Positions 37,259-49,884 of a stretch of 64,000 nt of DNA are shown piece by piece. The position numbers and the translations under genes are program-made. The notes beneath the pieces are model-generated. The model did not search any database. It was not told where the DNA came from and saw only the letters and a list, made by a program, of their open reading frames with translations. The stretch is taken from assembly GCF_965638725.1 (NCBI RefSeq), contig NC_134951.1, positions 24,621,746 through 24,685,745 of the forward strand, given 5' to 3'. The stretch's first letter is position 1. Every line of letters starts with the position of its first letter. This DNA is from Aptenodytes patagonicus. Taxonomy: Eukaryota > Chordata > Aves > Sphenisciformes > Spheniscidae.

Positions 37259-37344
37259 CCCCGCCCCCCCTTTTTTTTCTTTTTTTGGAAGCTAAGATTC
37301 TTGTGTAATTTTTTTTTTTTTTTTTTTTTTTTTTGGAAGCCAAG
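37259..37344 (+). repeat. Local duplication around a T26 tract
   Basis: A T-rich run followed by GGAAGCTAAG (37287-37296) is repeated 48 bp further on as T26 (37309-37334) followed by GGAAGCCAAG (37335-37344). This suggests a short tandem duplication with expansion of the second T tract. Confidence 0.55.
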
Positions 37345-38274
37345 AACTTTATTTGCTGGGGAATCAAAATAGTTTTCAGGAGTGGGCATCTTCCCTGTGA
37401 CAAAAATACTGTATTTTACATGTGAGGCTGATCAGAATTACTAGAGTAAGTGACTATTTTGGTGCACTTTTTTATAAAAAACATTTATAAAGTCTCTGCA
37501 TAATAATTGTAATTACATATGTATTAAAATAATATGTATGCAACTAAACCATACATAGGTTTACATCACAACTGAAGTGTTATGCAGTATGCAAGCATCT
37601 TCTCTGACTTAAAAATAGAAATCTTCCTGAGGATGTTTCCAATTAAGGTAATAGTTGATCTCCAATATTGGAAGGGACTAATTTGGATTAAGTTTAAAAG
37701 AGGAAATTTCAGAAATAAGATTACTTTTCCAGATGACATTACTTGATTGCAATCAAATTTAGAGCAAATTAAGAAAAATGCTTAGTATTCATATTTTTTT
37801 ATTTTGCCTGTGCGTGTAACGTGGAAGACCATGATCTTGAACCAGCAACACAGTCCTCTAGTTTGTGTGGTACAAAACAACAACAACAAAAAATCAGTCC
37901 TGACTAAAAGTATGTGATTCCAGCAGTCACTTTTAATTCTTCGGATGCTTGTGATTGTTATGGTACACTCGACCGCCAGGATGGCCTCCAAAACCCGGGA
38001 TTATGCCCCTCTTCTTCCTTTGGGTATTCAAACAGTTGCCAGCACAAAAGGCAGGAGCAAAGGCTTATTTACTAGAAGTCAGGTGCCCTATGTGCATGTT
38101 TGGGAACCTGTTCCCTTCCTTGGTTTCAGTAACTTTTTACTGATGCTCTCTCTCATTCCTTAAATATTTGTAGGTCTCAGCTTTCCCATCTGTAAATTAA
38201 GTATAGTACTACTGAGCTTAATAAAATCATATGTTCGTGTTGGGTTCAGCGAGGTCTTTTGCAGAATGTCATTA

Positions 38275-39175
38275 TGATCTGAGTGGGTGTACTACTAGAT
38301 GGGTGAAAAACTGGTGGGATGGTTGGGTTTAGAGGTGGCTAGTTGGTTATAACTTACCTGGAGGCTGGTAACCAGTGGAGTGCCCCAGCTGTCTGTTGTA
38401 GGACGTGTCCTGTTTAATGTTATGCATGACTTGGAAGGTGACCAGCCATTGCTCATGAAGTTAGCAGATGATGCCAAACTGGGGGAAGGGGTGAGCAGTG
38501 GATGTGCTTGAGGTCAGGGCTGTCATTCAGAAGGACCTGAGCAGGTTGGAGGACCTAGCTGGCAGGGACTTTGTGAAATTCAGCAAGGATGAGGGCAAGG
38601 TTGTACATGTGGGAAGGAAGAGCTCCTTCAAAGGGAAGGGTTCCCCTTCACTCAGCACTTGGCAGACTACACCTGGAGCATTGCATCCAGCTTTATGTCC
38701 ACACCCCACTCCGGCCCAGTACAAGAAAGATGTGGAATAAACTGGAGCAAGTTCAGCACGAGGCCACCACGATGTCAGGGAGCTGTAGCACTCCCCTGGA
38801 GGAGAGGCTGAGGGAGCTGGGCTTGTTTAGCCTGGAGATGAGATGCTTTATGGGGGCCTAATGGTAGCCTGCCCCCACCTGCCATCAGGTTATCAAGAAG
38901 ATGGCAGGACATCAGGCAATGGTCATAAACTGAAGTAAGGGTGGTTCTAACTAGATATAAGGGCAATGCTTTTCTCTAGGAGGACAACCAAGCAGGAGAA
39001 CAGGTTGTCTGGCAAGGTTGTGCGGTCTCTGTCTTTGGAGGTTTTCAGGATCCCAGTAGATAAAGCAGCCTGGTCTCACCTGATAGCTGACCTAGCTTTG
39101 AGCAGCAGGTTGGACTACATGACTTCCTAAAGTACGTGCCAACCTGACTGAGTCTATGAATCAGTGATTCTGTAT
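38275..39175 (+). mobile_element. Old, diverged CR1 LINE fragment
   Basis: It follows the order of CR1 reverse-transcriptase sequence: GTCCTGTTTAATGTTATGCATGA, KLADDAKL-like (TTAGCAGATGATGCCAAACTG), [53 protein letters not shown], then TTGGACTACATGACTTC and CCAACCTGACTGAGTCTATG at the 3' end. Many frameshifts and deletions break it, so it is an old copy. Confidence 0.82.
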
Positions 39176-41141
39176 TTTGCCTTGCAATAATAATCTGTCC
39201 TTAGAGGGGAAGAATATAAATATCAAAAAATCCATAGTGCTTTCTGTTTGCATTGTGGATAGGAGCCCTCAGACAAATCTGCAAATGCAGTCTTTGCTTT
39301 CTTCCTCTTTTCCTCTCCTGCAGGAGATGATGTACTGGGCAGGAATCTGCTCTAGGTGAAGAAATATAAATAATACCCTTTAAAAAGGAGGATCAGAATA
39401 CCAATCTTCAGCCACGTTCTCAGGGTGTCCCTGTAGACTGCTGCTTCTTCAGGGCTTGCTGCCATGTTGTTCTCTAGCTTTTAGCAGGATGCTGCTTGGT
39501 GCAAGAAAGGGTGGCAGAAAAAGAAGCGAAGTAGCTTTTGGGGAAGTGGATTCTGCATGCAGTCTGAAAAATGTGCATCTGTGTGGATCTGACCTTGTTT
39601 GCATTGCAGCTGGTAATAGAATTTCCCCTGATTTAACTGAGCCAAGAACTGGGCTTCATATTTATTTTCTACTGGAACCTATGCAGTTCTTTATTATTCC
39701 ATTGCTTATGATTTAGGTGATAAATTTAAGAATAAAATTAGTACAGTACAGAACTGTTAGCTATTAATAAAAACAAATATACATTAAAAGAAATAATGAT
39801 CGAGTCGATACAGCCTTCTTCTAGGGCTTACAGTATGTGATGATAAGCTGTCATAATATAAATGCCTGCTTCATTTACACCCACTGTAGTATAAAAACAT
39901 CTCTTTAAAAAAAAAAGTCTACTGTCTGTGTTTCTTAGGAATAGTCTTGTATGGAGAAAAAATTGTGCTATCAGTTTTTATTTTTTCTGTGTTACAGAGC
40001 CATCTTGAGGTACTTGGAACGTTAATTTCCTTTTTTTTTTCCTTCTGCATTCTTTTTTTCTCCTTGCTTCTCTGCACTCTCAAAAGAGTCTATATATCAA
40101 ATTTCAGCAAGATTTACTTCCCAGCAGGAGTTCTGTAGTTATAGGTGGAAGAAGACTCAATTGGGCATTACACAGCAATATTCAGTAAGTGATGTGGACA
40201 CAAGAGGGTTTTAGACATTCATGGGCTTTCTCTTCACAGGGGTTTTTTTGTGGGTTTTGTTTGGGTTTTGTTTTTTTAAATTTAATTTTTAGGCTTTCAG
40301 GCTTTCTCAGAGAAGTTGCTTTGCAGCTTGCCTGCCTATGCTTTCTCCGTGAGTCACAGTTCCTTGGAAATCAATCTCCTCGTTTCATCTTTTCTGTTTT
40401 CTCTTAAAAAATGCTCATTGGCTCATTCTTTCTATACTGTTAAGAATGAAGAATCCTGATGTCACTGCAGCTATAGTGCACACTACTTCTTAAAGAGAAG
40501 GTACGTCGCCTTTACAGTTCTTAGGGTGGTAGAGCTGGAAAACTTGGCTGCATGTGCCTCTTGGGAGCTCAGTGTATACATACTGTGCCACCAGGTATGA
40601 ACGCTGTGCTGCCTCGTAGTTTTGGTGGAGTCTGCATCAGTCCTGTTTCTGTTGCCTTCTGACTATTGTATAAGTATATGACTTTTGGAAAATAGTTTTG
40701 ATGAAGTGGAAATGCAGATGTTCTCAGCTACCTGGATACAAATAGTGATCAACTGGTGGTCTGTTGCTCATCCCACAATTAGAGGAAACTATTGAATGAA
40801 ATTTGATGCACAGCTGTAGCTGAGAGACCTTCTAGTCCTGGAGGCAGAAGGAGTTACCAGAGGTAATGAGAGGGGAAACTGAGTCACGGAGAGGAACACC
40901 AGCTTTCTTCTATAGTCTTTGGACAAGTAGAAAGATGCTTTTGTTTTCTTTGCTAAAACTGCCATTTGCCGTGGAGTCAGAATTTCAGTCTCACGGATGC
41001 CAGGCCACTGGCCTTTATTGTAGAGGTGTTAGTGCTCTGAGATTGTAAGGTCTGCTGTGGGACACTGCAGACTCCTACTTCCTTCCGTACCAGCTTTCAC
41101 GGTTGAAGGTGAGCACTCTTGGTGGAAAATTTGAACTAATA

Positions 41142-41590
41142 GAATACAGTATTTCAGTTGGAAGGGACCTACAACAATCATCTAGTCCAACTGCTTGACC
41201 ACTTTGGGGCTTACCAAAAGTTGAAGCATGTTATTAAGGGCATGGTCCAAATGCCTCTTAAATACTGACAGGCTTGGGGCATCGACCACCTCTCTAGGAA
41301 GCCTGTTCCAGTGCTTGACCACCCTCTCGGTAAAGAAATGCTTCCTCATGTCCAGTCTAAACCTCCCCTGGTGCAGCTTTGAACCATTCCCATGCGTCCG
41401 GTCGCTGGATCCCAGGGAGAAGAGATCAGCACCTCCCTCTCTGCTTCCCCTCCTCAGGAAGCTGTAGAGAGCAATGAGGTTGCCCCTCAGCCTCCTTCTC
41501 TCCAAACTAGACAAACCCAGAGTCCTTAGCCGCTCCTCATAGGACATGCCTTCCAGCCCTCTGGGAATAAGTGCTGGGAGCTGCATTTGG
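41142..41590 (-). mobile_element. CR1 LINE 3' end in antisense orientation
   Basis: On the minus strand an open frame of 134 codons (41586-41182) reads [40 protein letters not shown] and [20 protein letters not shown], the CR1 reverse-transcriptase tail. Its 3' end (41142-41181) reads, in its own direction, GTAGGTCCCTTCCAACTG and then TATTCTATTAG. It belongs to the same subfamily as 1268-1675 but is better preserved. Confidence 0.92.
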
Positions 41591-42832
41591 GGATCATTTC
41601 ACACTCGGACGGTTCTGTTTTCTGGTGCAAGTGCCATTTGAGATCTGACTGCTTCCACTGCGTGGAACTTCTCTGTCTGAGAAACATCGCTCAGGAACAT
41701 CTGATTTTGATGTGGTATTTTAATTACATTTTCTTCTTCTTAAATATTAATTTAAAAATTGTAAATCATTACAGACTTGGTGAGGGCTAAATATATTGCA
41801 ATATATTAAGGGATCTGAATTTTTTCTTTCAAAATACATGCATTTAACATGGTTATTGCTGATTTTCAAAGACAAACTTACAAAGTTGCTAGCTAAACTG
41901 CTGGAATAAAAACATGCTGCCCTGCTACAAATCAGTTTTTTTAACAGCAGTAGTCTCTTAGGCTCAGAATATTTTCTTCACGTGGGTTTGCTCAGATAGA
42001 TTGGTTCAATGACTAACCCGTTATAAGCAGACAATTAAACTGGGAACTTGCAAAGTTGGAAAGCTGTCTTTCCTCTTCCAGTCTGTAAATATGAATAAGA
42101 GCTGCCTGTTCCTCCTAACAGTTTGACAGGAAGGGACCAGGTGAAAACATCAGGAAGCAGACAGGGGAAGTGAGGACCAGTCTTTTGGCCAGAATGGGTC
42201 ACCTGCCTTTCATCAAAGTGTCTGGGTGCTCCTTGGCCTCTCTCCCAGCATCTGCTGTATGTTGGGTACACATGGGAAATGTGGGGGAAGAGATGGAAAG
42301 GAGGCAATCTGTAGACCACCACCGTGGTCCACACTACCCGCTGCTCTTTACCCTCAGGTTTACCCTCACCTGAAGGAAAGAAGGTGATGAGCACTGAGTC
42401 AGGTGAATTGTCGGGCAGCTGGAAGCCAATGGGAGATCTAAACCTTTGGGGTAGGTAACTTAGAGAGCTGCTTTCTGTCCCTGTGTTTCTGTGATTGCTG
42501 TGGAGCCTGGAAAGGAGTGGTTTGAGTCATTAACTAGAGGTTATACTGTGTTTGAGAAATCAATTTTATAGGGAAAAAAAGATCCGTATTTTGATAACCT
42601 TTGTGTCATGTCCAGTACGTCAGGGCAGTTGTTCAATTATGCAGATTCATAATTTCATAATGCAATACACATGAATATAATAGCTCATGTGTTTCATATT
42701 TAATAGGTTATTTTTTTCCAATTGGAATTTTTAAATACCTTTGGAATGAAATTTTGGTATTCTGTGTCTTAAAAGCACATAGTTGTTCAGTTTCTTAAAT
42801 AACTTTATGTTAAACTAAATAACATATGCCTA

Positions 42833-43345
42833 GTGGTCACGGTGTTGCATCTGGAATACAGCGTTCAGTGTGGGGCCCAGTACAAGTGAGGGACAGGCGA
42901 ACTGGAGCGAGTCCAGTGAAGGCCACTGCCGTGGTTGGGGGTGGGAACTGGGTTTGTGTCGTTTTGAGAAGAAAGGACTGAGGAGGATTGAATTGCAGTC
43001 CTCTGTTCCCTAAGGCGGGGTTGGAAAGAAGACGGAGCCAGGCTTTTTTCAGAGGTGCACAGCAGGAGAATGAGAGGCAATGACCGCAAGCTGCTGCGAG
43101 GGTAATTCCAGTTGGACATAAGGGAAAAACTCTTCTTGGTGTGGCTGGTTAAGCACAGGAGCAGGCTGCCCTGGGAGGTGGTGAAACCTTCACCTTTCCG
43201 GGGGGGGGGGGGGGGGGGGGGGTTCAGAACTTGGGTGGAAAAGGCCCGTAGCAACCTGATCTAATTTTGAAGACACCTGTCCTGAGTGTATGAGAGAACA
43301 TTCAGAGGTCTCTTTCAGCTTAATTTGAGCTGTGATTTCCATGAT
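42833..43345 (+). mobile_element. Diverged CR1 LINE fragment interrupted by a G23 tract
   Basis: It begins with GCATCTGGAATACAGCGTTCAGTGT-like CR1 sequence and continues through GACAGGCGAACTGGAGCGAGTCCAG, CAGCAGGAGAATGAGAGGCAATG and GGAGCAGGCTGCCCTGGGAGGTG, ending in GAGGTCTCTTTCAGC. A run of 23 G (43200-43222) stands where related copies read CCCTGGAGG. The frame is broken. Confidence 0.8.
43200..43222 (+). repeat. G23 homopolymer in a CR1 copy
   Basis: Twenty-three uninterrupted G residues. Related CR1 copies have only GG at the matching position, so this looks like expansion of a short G tract, or an assembly error. Confidence 0.8.
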
Positions 43346-45837
43346 TATTGTTTGAATGCACCTGTATAGTTGTGTGTTGCGTAATTTTTAGCAGCAGAAT
43401 CAATGGGGAAACCACTTGAGCTACAAACGCAAACTGTGCTGTATGCTGCTAGCTGAATTAAATCATCTGGCTTAATCTTGATTTAAACATCTTTGACTTG
43501 AGTTAGTTCCCCTGCCTCTCAATAGAAGAGTGAAAAACTTCTCTTTGAAATATGGTGCTGTTAGAGATCGTTCCATGAACATGCAGTCTACTACATAAAA
43601 TGGCAAATATTTTATTTTTATTGAGGGTATTACTGGAATGTACAATACACAAGCTCTCTTTGCTGCTGCAATGTTTTTCTCAGCATCTAAAAAGTAGAGA
43701 AAAATCTGTGGAACTTCAAGATGAATTAACGCAATATAAAAGTCAACCCCTAAGGCATTCTTAAGTGAGAAAGTGTATCTTTCTTCTTGTGAATAACTGC
43801 ACTGTTCAGACGGGAGCAAGCAGGTCAGTGGCTAGGACTCTTAACACTGGGTCTGTGTCCTTCTTCGACACAATTCTTGTATAATTCGAAGCGTGTCACT
43901 GTGAGCTAGATCAAACCAGAAAACAAGCTCAGCTCTGCGTGTTAATTGTTAGTATTTGCTTGTGAGGAAGAAACTGATTTTTAAAATCCTTGTTGAAGTT
44001 AACTTCCACAGGTGTTTAAAAACTTGCATCATACGTTTAAATTAAAAAAATATTCTGAAGGCCTTTTAGCTACTCTCTCAAAGATGTATTTGGAAGAGGA
44101 GCTGAGACTAACTTTCAGAGGTTTGCTGGTTATTGTATGTTTCTCACTTGAAAATCTATGTTACAGTGATGATTCAACTTTAAAAGAATAAAGAAAAATA
44201 GCCTTTTCTTCAAACCATATGTTTTCCTCATTTTGGCTGACAATTTTGGTGTGGCAAGATGCATTCCAGACATTTGTAAACAGGAACACGCCTTTGAGCT
44301 CTGCAGATATAAATTGTAGAGAGAGGCTTTAGAAGGGACGCTGTACAGTGAAAGCACATAATGGAATATTTTGTGTGTTATAGACAGATGTATATGTGTA
44401 TGAATCCTTTCTGAGCCTTGGCTCTGAAGCTACTTGGTTTTGTCTAGGACTTCATTAAGAATTACCAAAGCTTAAGAAAATTTAAAAGGGAATTTTGTAT
44501 GCTTAGAAAATGCAAGTTGTTATGAATTGTCTCATCATATGAGGATCCTGTGCTACCAGAGTTGTTATCCTTCTTGGCACGTCTGTCCTGATGATTTGCC
44601 CTTGCATACCTGATGTCAGGGAGGTAAATTGCCTGGTACCTCCTAAGGTTGGATCCTTTTCTGAGGCACTCCCTCCCATTCACTGCCACCTCTTCTGTAA
44701 GTGGCAACTGATTTGACCTCTGTATCCCGTTTCATTCGGTTTATTATTTCTCCACTGTACCTTGAATTTCACTATCTCCTTCAACTTACTCTTTTCATAC
44801 TTCAGCTATGGAGAGTTTCCAAGGGCTTGAGCTGTTTTGTATGCTGTTGCAAGCAGAAACAGTAGCTTCTTGAGATTAACATCTATGGGCTACTCAAGAG
44901 TAGGACAGAAAATTTAGCATTGGCTCTTCGACTGTCTTCTGTGGCTTTTGGAAAGTTACTTTTCCTCCTCAGCCTTGTTCTGAAATCTTTCTTTTTCATG
45001 TGCTGTCTTTTGAGTTAGAATGAAAATGGGTTTGGGGCAGTGTGTGTGCATTGCTCAGCACAACAGGTCCAGTTCGTCCTTCCAGATGATACTGGAATAT
45101 CGCTATTAAGTACTGTTACGGGGAAGGAAGGAAAATTTCTCTTGCGGGTTCTGGCCTTTGCTCTCTCCCAGTGTGTATTCAGGACCAAAGTATGGGAATG
45201 CTTTGTGGGTTTATTCTTTTCCTTAAAACATGAAACTGATGGCATTTGAGAAAAGAGGAGGAGGAAAGAGAAGGTGCTCAGGAGACTGCTCACTGGTACT
45301 TCACTCTCCTCAGGAGAGGTGAAAGTAAAGGGACTCAAGCGGAGCTTTTAAGGTTGCCAAAAAAAAAGAAAAGAAAAGAAGCAGCTGTGTATAAACTGTA
45401 TAGTTAAAACTTGTGATTTCTGATTGCCAAATGGAGAAAAGCATCACCAAAACTGATGAGCTTCCTAGAATTTTTCTCCCTCTCCCCTTCATGAGATTTT
45501 GAAACAGAATATATACTCCAAACAGGCATTGAAATAACATGTTTTAGTAATCTGCTTGTGATTGTCACAGTGGGAGCTGTGGAGTACCAAATAGTTTGAA
45601 AACTTCATCTTTCTTCAGCTCGCTTATTGAGATCATTGCAAGAATTGGCTCCAATACTGAGGGCTGTGTACATAAAAAATTTGGACTAGATGTATTTTGA
45701 AGCAAGAAGCCAGGCACGTTTCCTCTCTTCCATAATGGTATTAGCTAATAGGTATGAGCTTGGCCAAATTGAAAAGGAGTGTCTCAATATTTGGAAACTA
45801 TGTTCATCTACAAAACATGTTCCCTTCATTTTTGCAG

Positions 45838-45913
45838 GGTTTTTCAGTCTGCTAAAGGCGTGGTGGATACACTAGGATGGACACAGAGGAATTCCCTCCC
45901 CCACCACCAGAAG
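45838..45913 (+). CDS. ARHGEF10: First coding exon of probable ARHGEF10 (Rho guanine-nucleotide exchange factor 10)
   Basis: The exon lies between the acceptor CATTTTTGCAG (ending 45837; an alternative AG ends 45847) and the donor GAAG|GTAATT at 45914. Coding starts at ATG 45877, giving MDTEEFPPPPPE plus one base. The context is good, with A at -3 and G at +4, and an in-frame TAA at 45853-45855 excludes an upstream start in this exon. The leftover base joins in phase to the exon at 63921, forming a GTT valine codon and an open frame to the window edge. The assignment rests on position next to CLN8 and on the acidic continuation; the diagnostic DH and PH domains lie beyond the window. ARHGEF10 activates RhoA/RhoB and is linked in people to slowed nerve conduction. 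Confidence 0.7.
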
Positions 45914-47034
45914 GTAATTGAAAGAGTTTGGGGTTTAAAGACAATTTTGTTGTAACAATTTGATTATATTTCCAGAAGTGTTTTTACCTCCCCAACACTC
46001 CCTTTCCCCATATCACCTTAAGACTTGGTCCCAGTGGTATTTTCCTGAAACATGAGCTCCTGTCATCTACCCTGTCTTGTTCTTAGACCTTGCTTGCTGG
46101 TGTTGCGAGAGCATGATGGGAAGAAACCTGGGGAGCGATTGGTCCTTACAGTCCAAATCTGCAAATATGTGTTTTCTAAGGCAACATTGTGTGGATCGTA
46201 TCACCGTATCACGCTTTGGCAGCCTCAAGTGTTCATGCATGTGGTGTCCTGTAGAGAAAAAACAAGTGAAGCCTGTGGCATGGGCAGGATATTTGGACCA
46301 GTGTCTCAAATGCCTGGACAGATTTGGAGTCTGAATTGAGAGGACAGAGAGGAGTAAGTTGTTTTCTGTTGGGGCATGTGCTGCTTCCACCAAGCATACT
46401 TAATCTGGGCAATGTCTGCTGAGGGCTGTAGCTCTGGGACCTTCTGATGCTGCAGTTCTCTAGCCAACATGCATTCCCATGGGAAGCAGAGGGGAAGCAT
46501 GCACAGCTGAACCTCTGTGTGGTCAGAGCACAGAGATTTATGGAAGAGTATTATGTATGCTGAACTATGGAGCTGGTTCTGTGAAGTTAGCACTTGGTGC
46601 CCCTTGCCTGCTGTATGCTGGTAGCCGTATGGCCGCTTGTATAGCTCAGGTTTCAGAGGGCATAAAGATAGGATGTACAAAGACACCGTGTCATTGCCTT
46701 CTGCATTTATGTTCTCTGTAAGAGAATATGGCTTTTTTTTTTTCCTGTTTGGCACCTTTGTGTAGTGCTTGATATGTATTTTAAATCTTAAAAGGATTTG
46801 GCTTTTGACAGTTGGATGCTGGGAGGTTTCTTAGGAGAAGAATGATATGCCTGTTCTAATCATCCCAAAGCACAAGTTTATGGAGACGTGGGCTATGGAC
46901 CTGTGGTTGAACCCAGTACAGCTGTTGTTATTTTGGTAAAGTTGCTAGTATAGTTTGTATAGATAGAGGCTTTCCCATAAATTTTTGATCTGTCCCTCAT
47001 ATAGGACATTATTACTTATGGAATTACGCTCTCT

Positions 47035-47089
47035 TATATACATTGATATATGTATATATTAATGTATGTATATTAATAATATACATTAT
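47035..47089. repeat. TA/TATG-rich simple sequence
   Basis: Alternating TATATA, ATGTATGTATATTAATAATATACATT with near-palindromic character. Simple-sequence repeat in the intron. Confidence 0.6.
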
Positions 47090-49854
47090 TGCTTATAGGA
47101 CATTTTAATTACTGTTCACACAGAACTTACACCTGTATGAAGCCATTTAAGTATGAAAGAGGATTTGTCTTATTTTTGTTCAGCCGTAACTCTTTAGGAA
47201 TTTGGGAATTGCCATCCTAGATCAAAACTGCTTTCTCTCTAACTTAGACACTGCCACAGATAGAGGTCTGTTACTTAGATACTGCCTAGGAAATTGGGAA
47301 TGTGAAAGAAGCAGAAAGTTGTGAAATCAGCTTTTAATGGGTTAGATTTCTGGCCAGCATTGTTGACAGTTTTATTTATGCTCTGAGATATCACTGAGGT
47401 TGTTGTTGGCAAAAAAGCTTTTCCTGTCCTTGTCCTAATCCATGTGGTCAGGACCCTGAATTTAGCTCTGTTTTGTTTAATGACAGTTACTGTGAAACTG
47501 TCTCTATTGGATAGTCCATCTCCAAAGCAATGTAGTGCTGTGGGGGAAGAGTCATCCCTAAGGAATCAATATTTCCACTGAGCAGGGGCTGCCATTTTTC
47601 AAAGACAGCTAATAATTGTGGCAACAGCTCCAACTTTGTGCAGCATGTCAGTGTGTAGGATACTCTGACAAAAATTCAGGGTGGCGTAGTTCAGAATTCA
47701 GGTTCTTTCTCTGCAAAGCTCTTTGTGACATGTAGAACTACGTGTATCACGTCCTTATTTTCAGACATGTCACTCCTTAATAGGATGGGATTAGGCTTAC
47801 TTAACATAAATTGAGATTCTGCTCTACCTGATCTTGCGTCAATGGATGCTTTCCCTGTCATCTCAAAAAGCTTTGTCTGAAACTATTGGAACTTGTATAT
47901 TTTTTTACTTTACCATTGCTAACTCTCTTTAAAAAGCATATTAATAAAAGGAATATCAGTGAAGATAAATTTTAATAATTACACTAAAATACACTTTAGT
48001 TCACTTTCTAGATAATCCTCATGAGCCATTTTGCAGGGGGAAAATAAGTTAGAATTTTAGGGCCAAGTACAACTGCAAATACACATAACAATTAAAGGAA
48101 GGAAACATACAGGATTTTTTTTGTAATGGTTGAGGGGGTTTTTGGCATGCATATACACTGGCCACCCATGGTGTCTGCTCAGAAGAGATAAGCAGCACTT
48201 GCCAGTGCCTTCAGATAGTGGGCGCATGGGTGGGTTACTGTGGCTCGTAGTGAGAATAAGGCTCCTGCTGTGTGCTGGGTGCAGGACCCTTTGAAACATC
48301 ATAAAAAAAAATATTTTTAGCTTTTGCATAATGATTCAAAAATCCTGAACTGGGGCCACAGTTGAAATCACTTGCTTTTTTTTTTTTTTAAAAGTTCTTG
48401 TGACATCATGGGAATCTTTCCTTTTACCTATTTGTTGTCCTAACAAATATAGCTGTAGTGTTGAAAGTTGCATGGGTTCCTTTCCATTTACAGGTGTATA
48501 CCTTGCACTATAAATCTCAATTTTATTCTTGTCAAGTAGGTTTTCCATGGTTTCAACAAGTAACTTCCACAAATTTATTTGTGACAATCCTAATGTGTAC
48601 AAAGGGGAAAATAATGGTAAACCTTCATCTTTGTCATGGGGATGTTGTGAGAATGTATATGAAAGCTATGAGATTAAATTCATGTTAAATAATGTCTTTT
48701 CATTAGCAATAACTGTCTGAATCTCTCCCTTGTTTAAGTTAAGGTTCAGTTAAGATCACAATAGTAGAACTTTGGAAGATAACATACTTTACCTTTATTT
48801 CATTTATTATGCTTATGCAACATACCTGCTCGTAGCTGTTTGGACATTCCATTCATGCATTGTTAATTAGGCAGTGACAAGTCTGTGCTAGTTAATTCCC
48901 ATACCCCAGAGCAAATTCAAATACTGAGGAACTTTAGAAAAATTAATGCCTGTATGCTTCCTCCTCCGGACTGCTTTAAAAAAAGATTCTTCTTCTAGCC
49001 ATGATTAAAAATTCCCTAGTGTTTTTCTCTGTATATTTTGGATGAATGTTTGTGTTAGCAGCCAGGGAGCAGTTCGAGGGGGGTAGATGCAAAGGCTTCC
49101 TTGGCTAAGAGCATAATCCAAAGAACTCCTTCCAAAATTGACACTTGGGATGATAGTACTAGCTCACGTTCCCTTCTTTAGTGTGTCCGTGCATATGAAT
49201 TTATGCACAAAGTGCTGGTATTTAAGATTTCATACATAAAAGATTTCCATGGCTATTTTGTGAAATAAAATTGAGGATGATTCGTGTTCTATCAACAAAA
49301 AAAATCCTTTTTTAAAAGCTAAGTGAAAATGGCAAATTTTCTCATGGCTGTAAGTTATAATTATGTTTTTAATTGGTTGCTGTAATGGAGTGTCCTTAAC
49401 CGAACCCATTTAGACAAGAAAAGGATATGCTGTGGACTGCAGACTACGCAGCGAGGAATTAAAAAGCTGGTAATTCTGAGAATCAGGAATCACATCATGC
49501 TTCTCCTGTAGAGGAGTCACCTTCACACTGACCAGCTAGGACTGGAGATCGGATGTTTAATGCTAGGGTGGTATTTGTGTGTGATGACCTGTGCTTGTGC
49601 TATTACTACTTTATTAGGAGATGTGGTCTCTGGCTGTTTTTCATTTCTTTACTTGAAAAACATCTTAAGATCTTGCAAAGTGGAAGTCCTTTTCTTTAAG
49701 TGAGGACTTCAGAGGTGTTTATTGGGGCCTGTTTCAAAAGGAAAACCAGCTTTGATTGCTCGGCAGGATGGATACCTGACAAAGAGCTTCTTGCCCAGGG
49801 GAAGCTGGGGGCAGCGTGTAGGCTTCTGGCTTTGCATTTTCATCTCTGAATACG

Positions 49855-49884
49855 TCTCTCTCTCTCTGTCTCTCTCTCTCTCTG
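49855..49884 (+). repeat. (TC)n microsatellite
   Basis: About 15 TC units broken by two TG interruptions (TCTCTGTC, CTCTGTTT). The TC-rich strand gives a serine/leucine-rich open frame that is an artefact. Confidence 0.75.

Larger units (their letters stand above)
31121..45837 (+). other. ARHGEF10: Probable first intron of ARHGEF10
   Basis: About 14.7 kb between the candidate leader exon and the first coding exon. It contains CR1 copies at 38275-39175, 41142-41590 and 42833-43345, a T26 tract and a G23 tract. No further coding exon was recognised. Further non-coding leader exons could be present but cannot be called from sequence. Confidence 0.45.

Noticed and set aside
42865-43254. 129-codon minus-strand frame containing a proline run
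   Set aside because: It is antisense CR1 plus the translated G23 tract.
46052-46755. Possible small gene with overlapping frames on both strands
   Set aside because: No domain, no splice structure and no similarity; it lies inside an intron.
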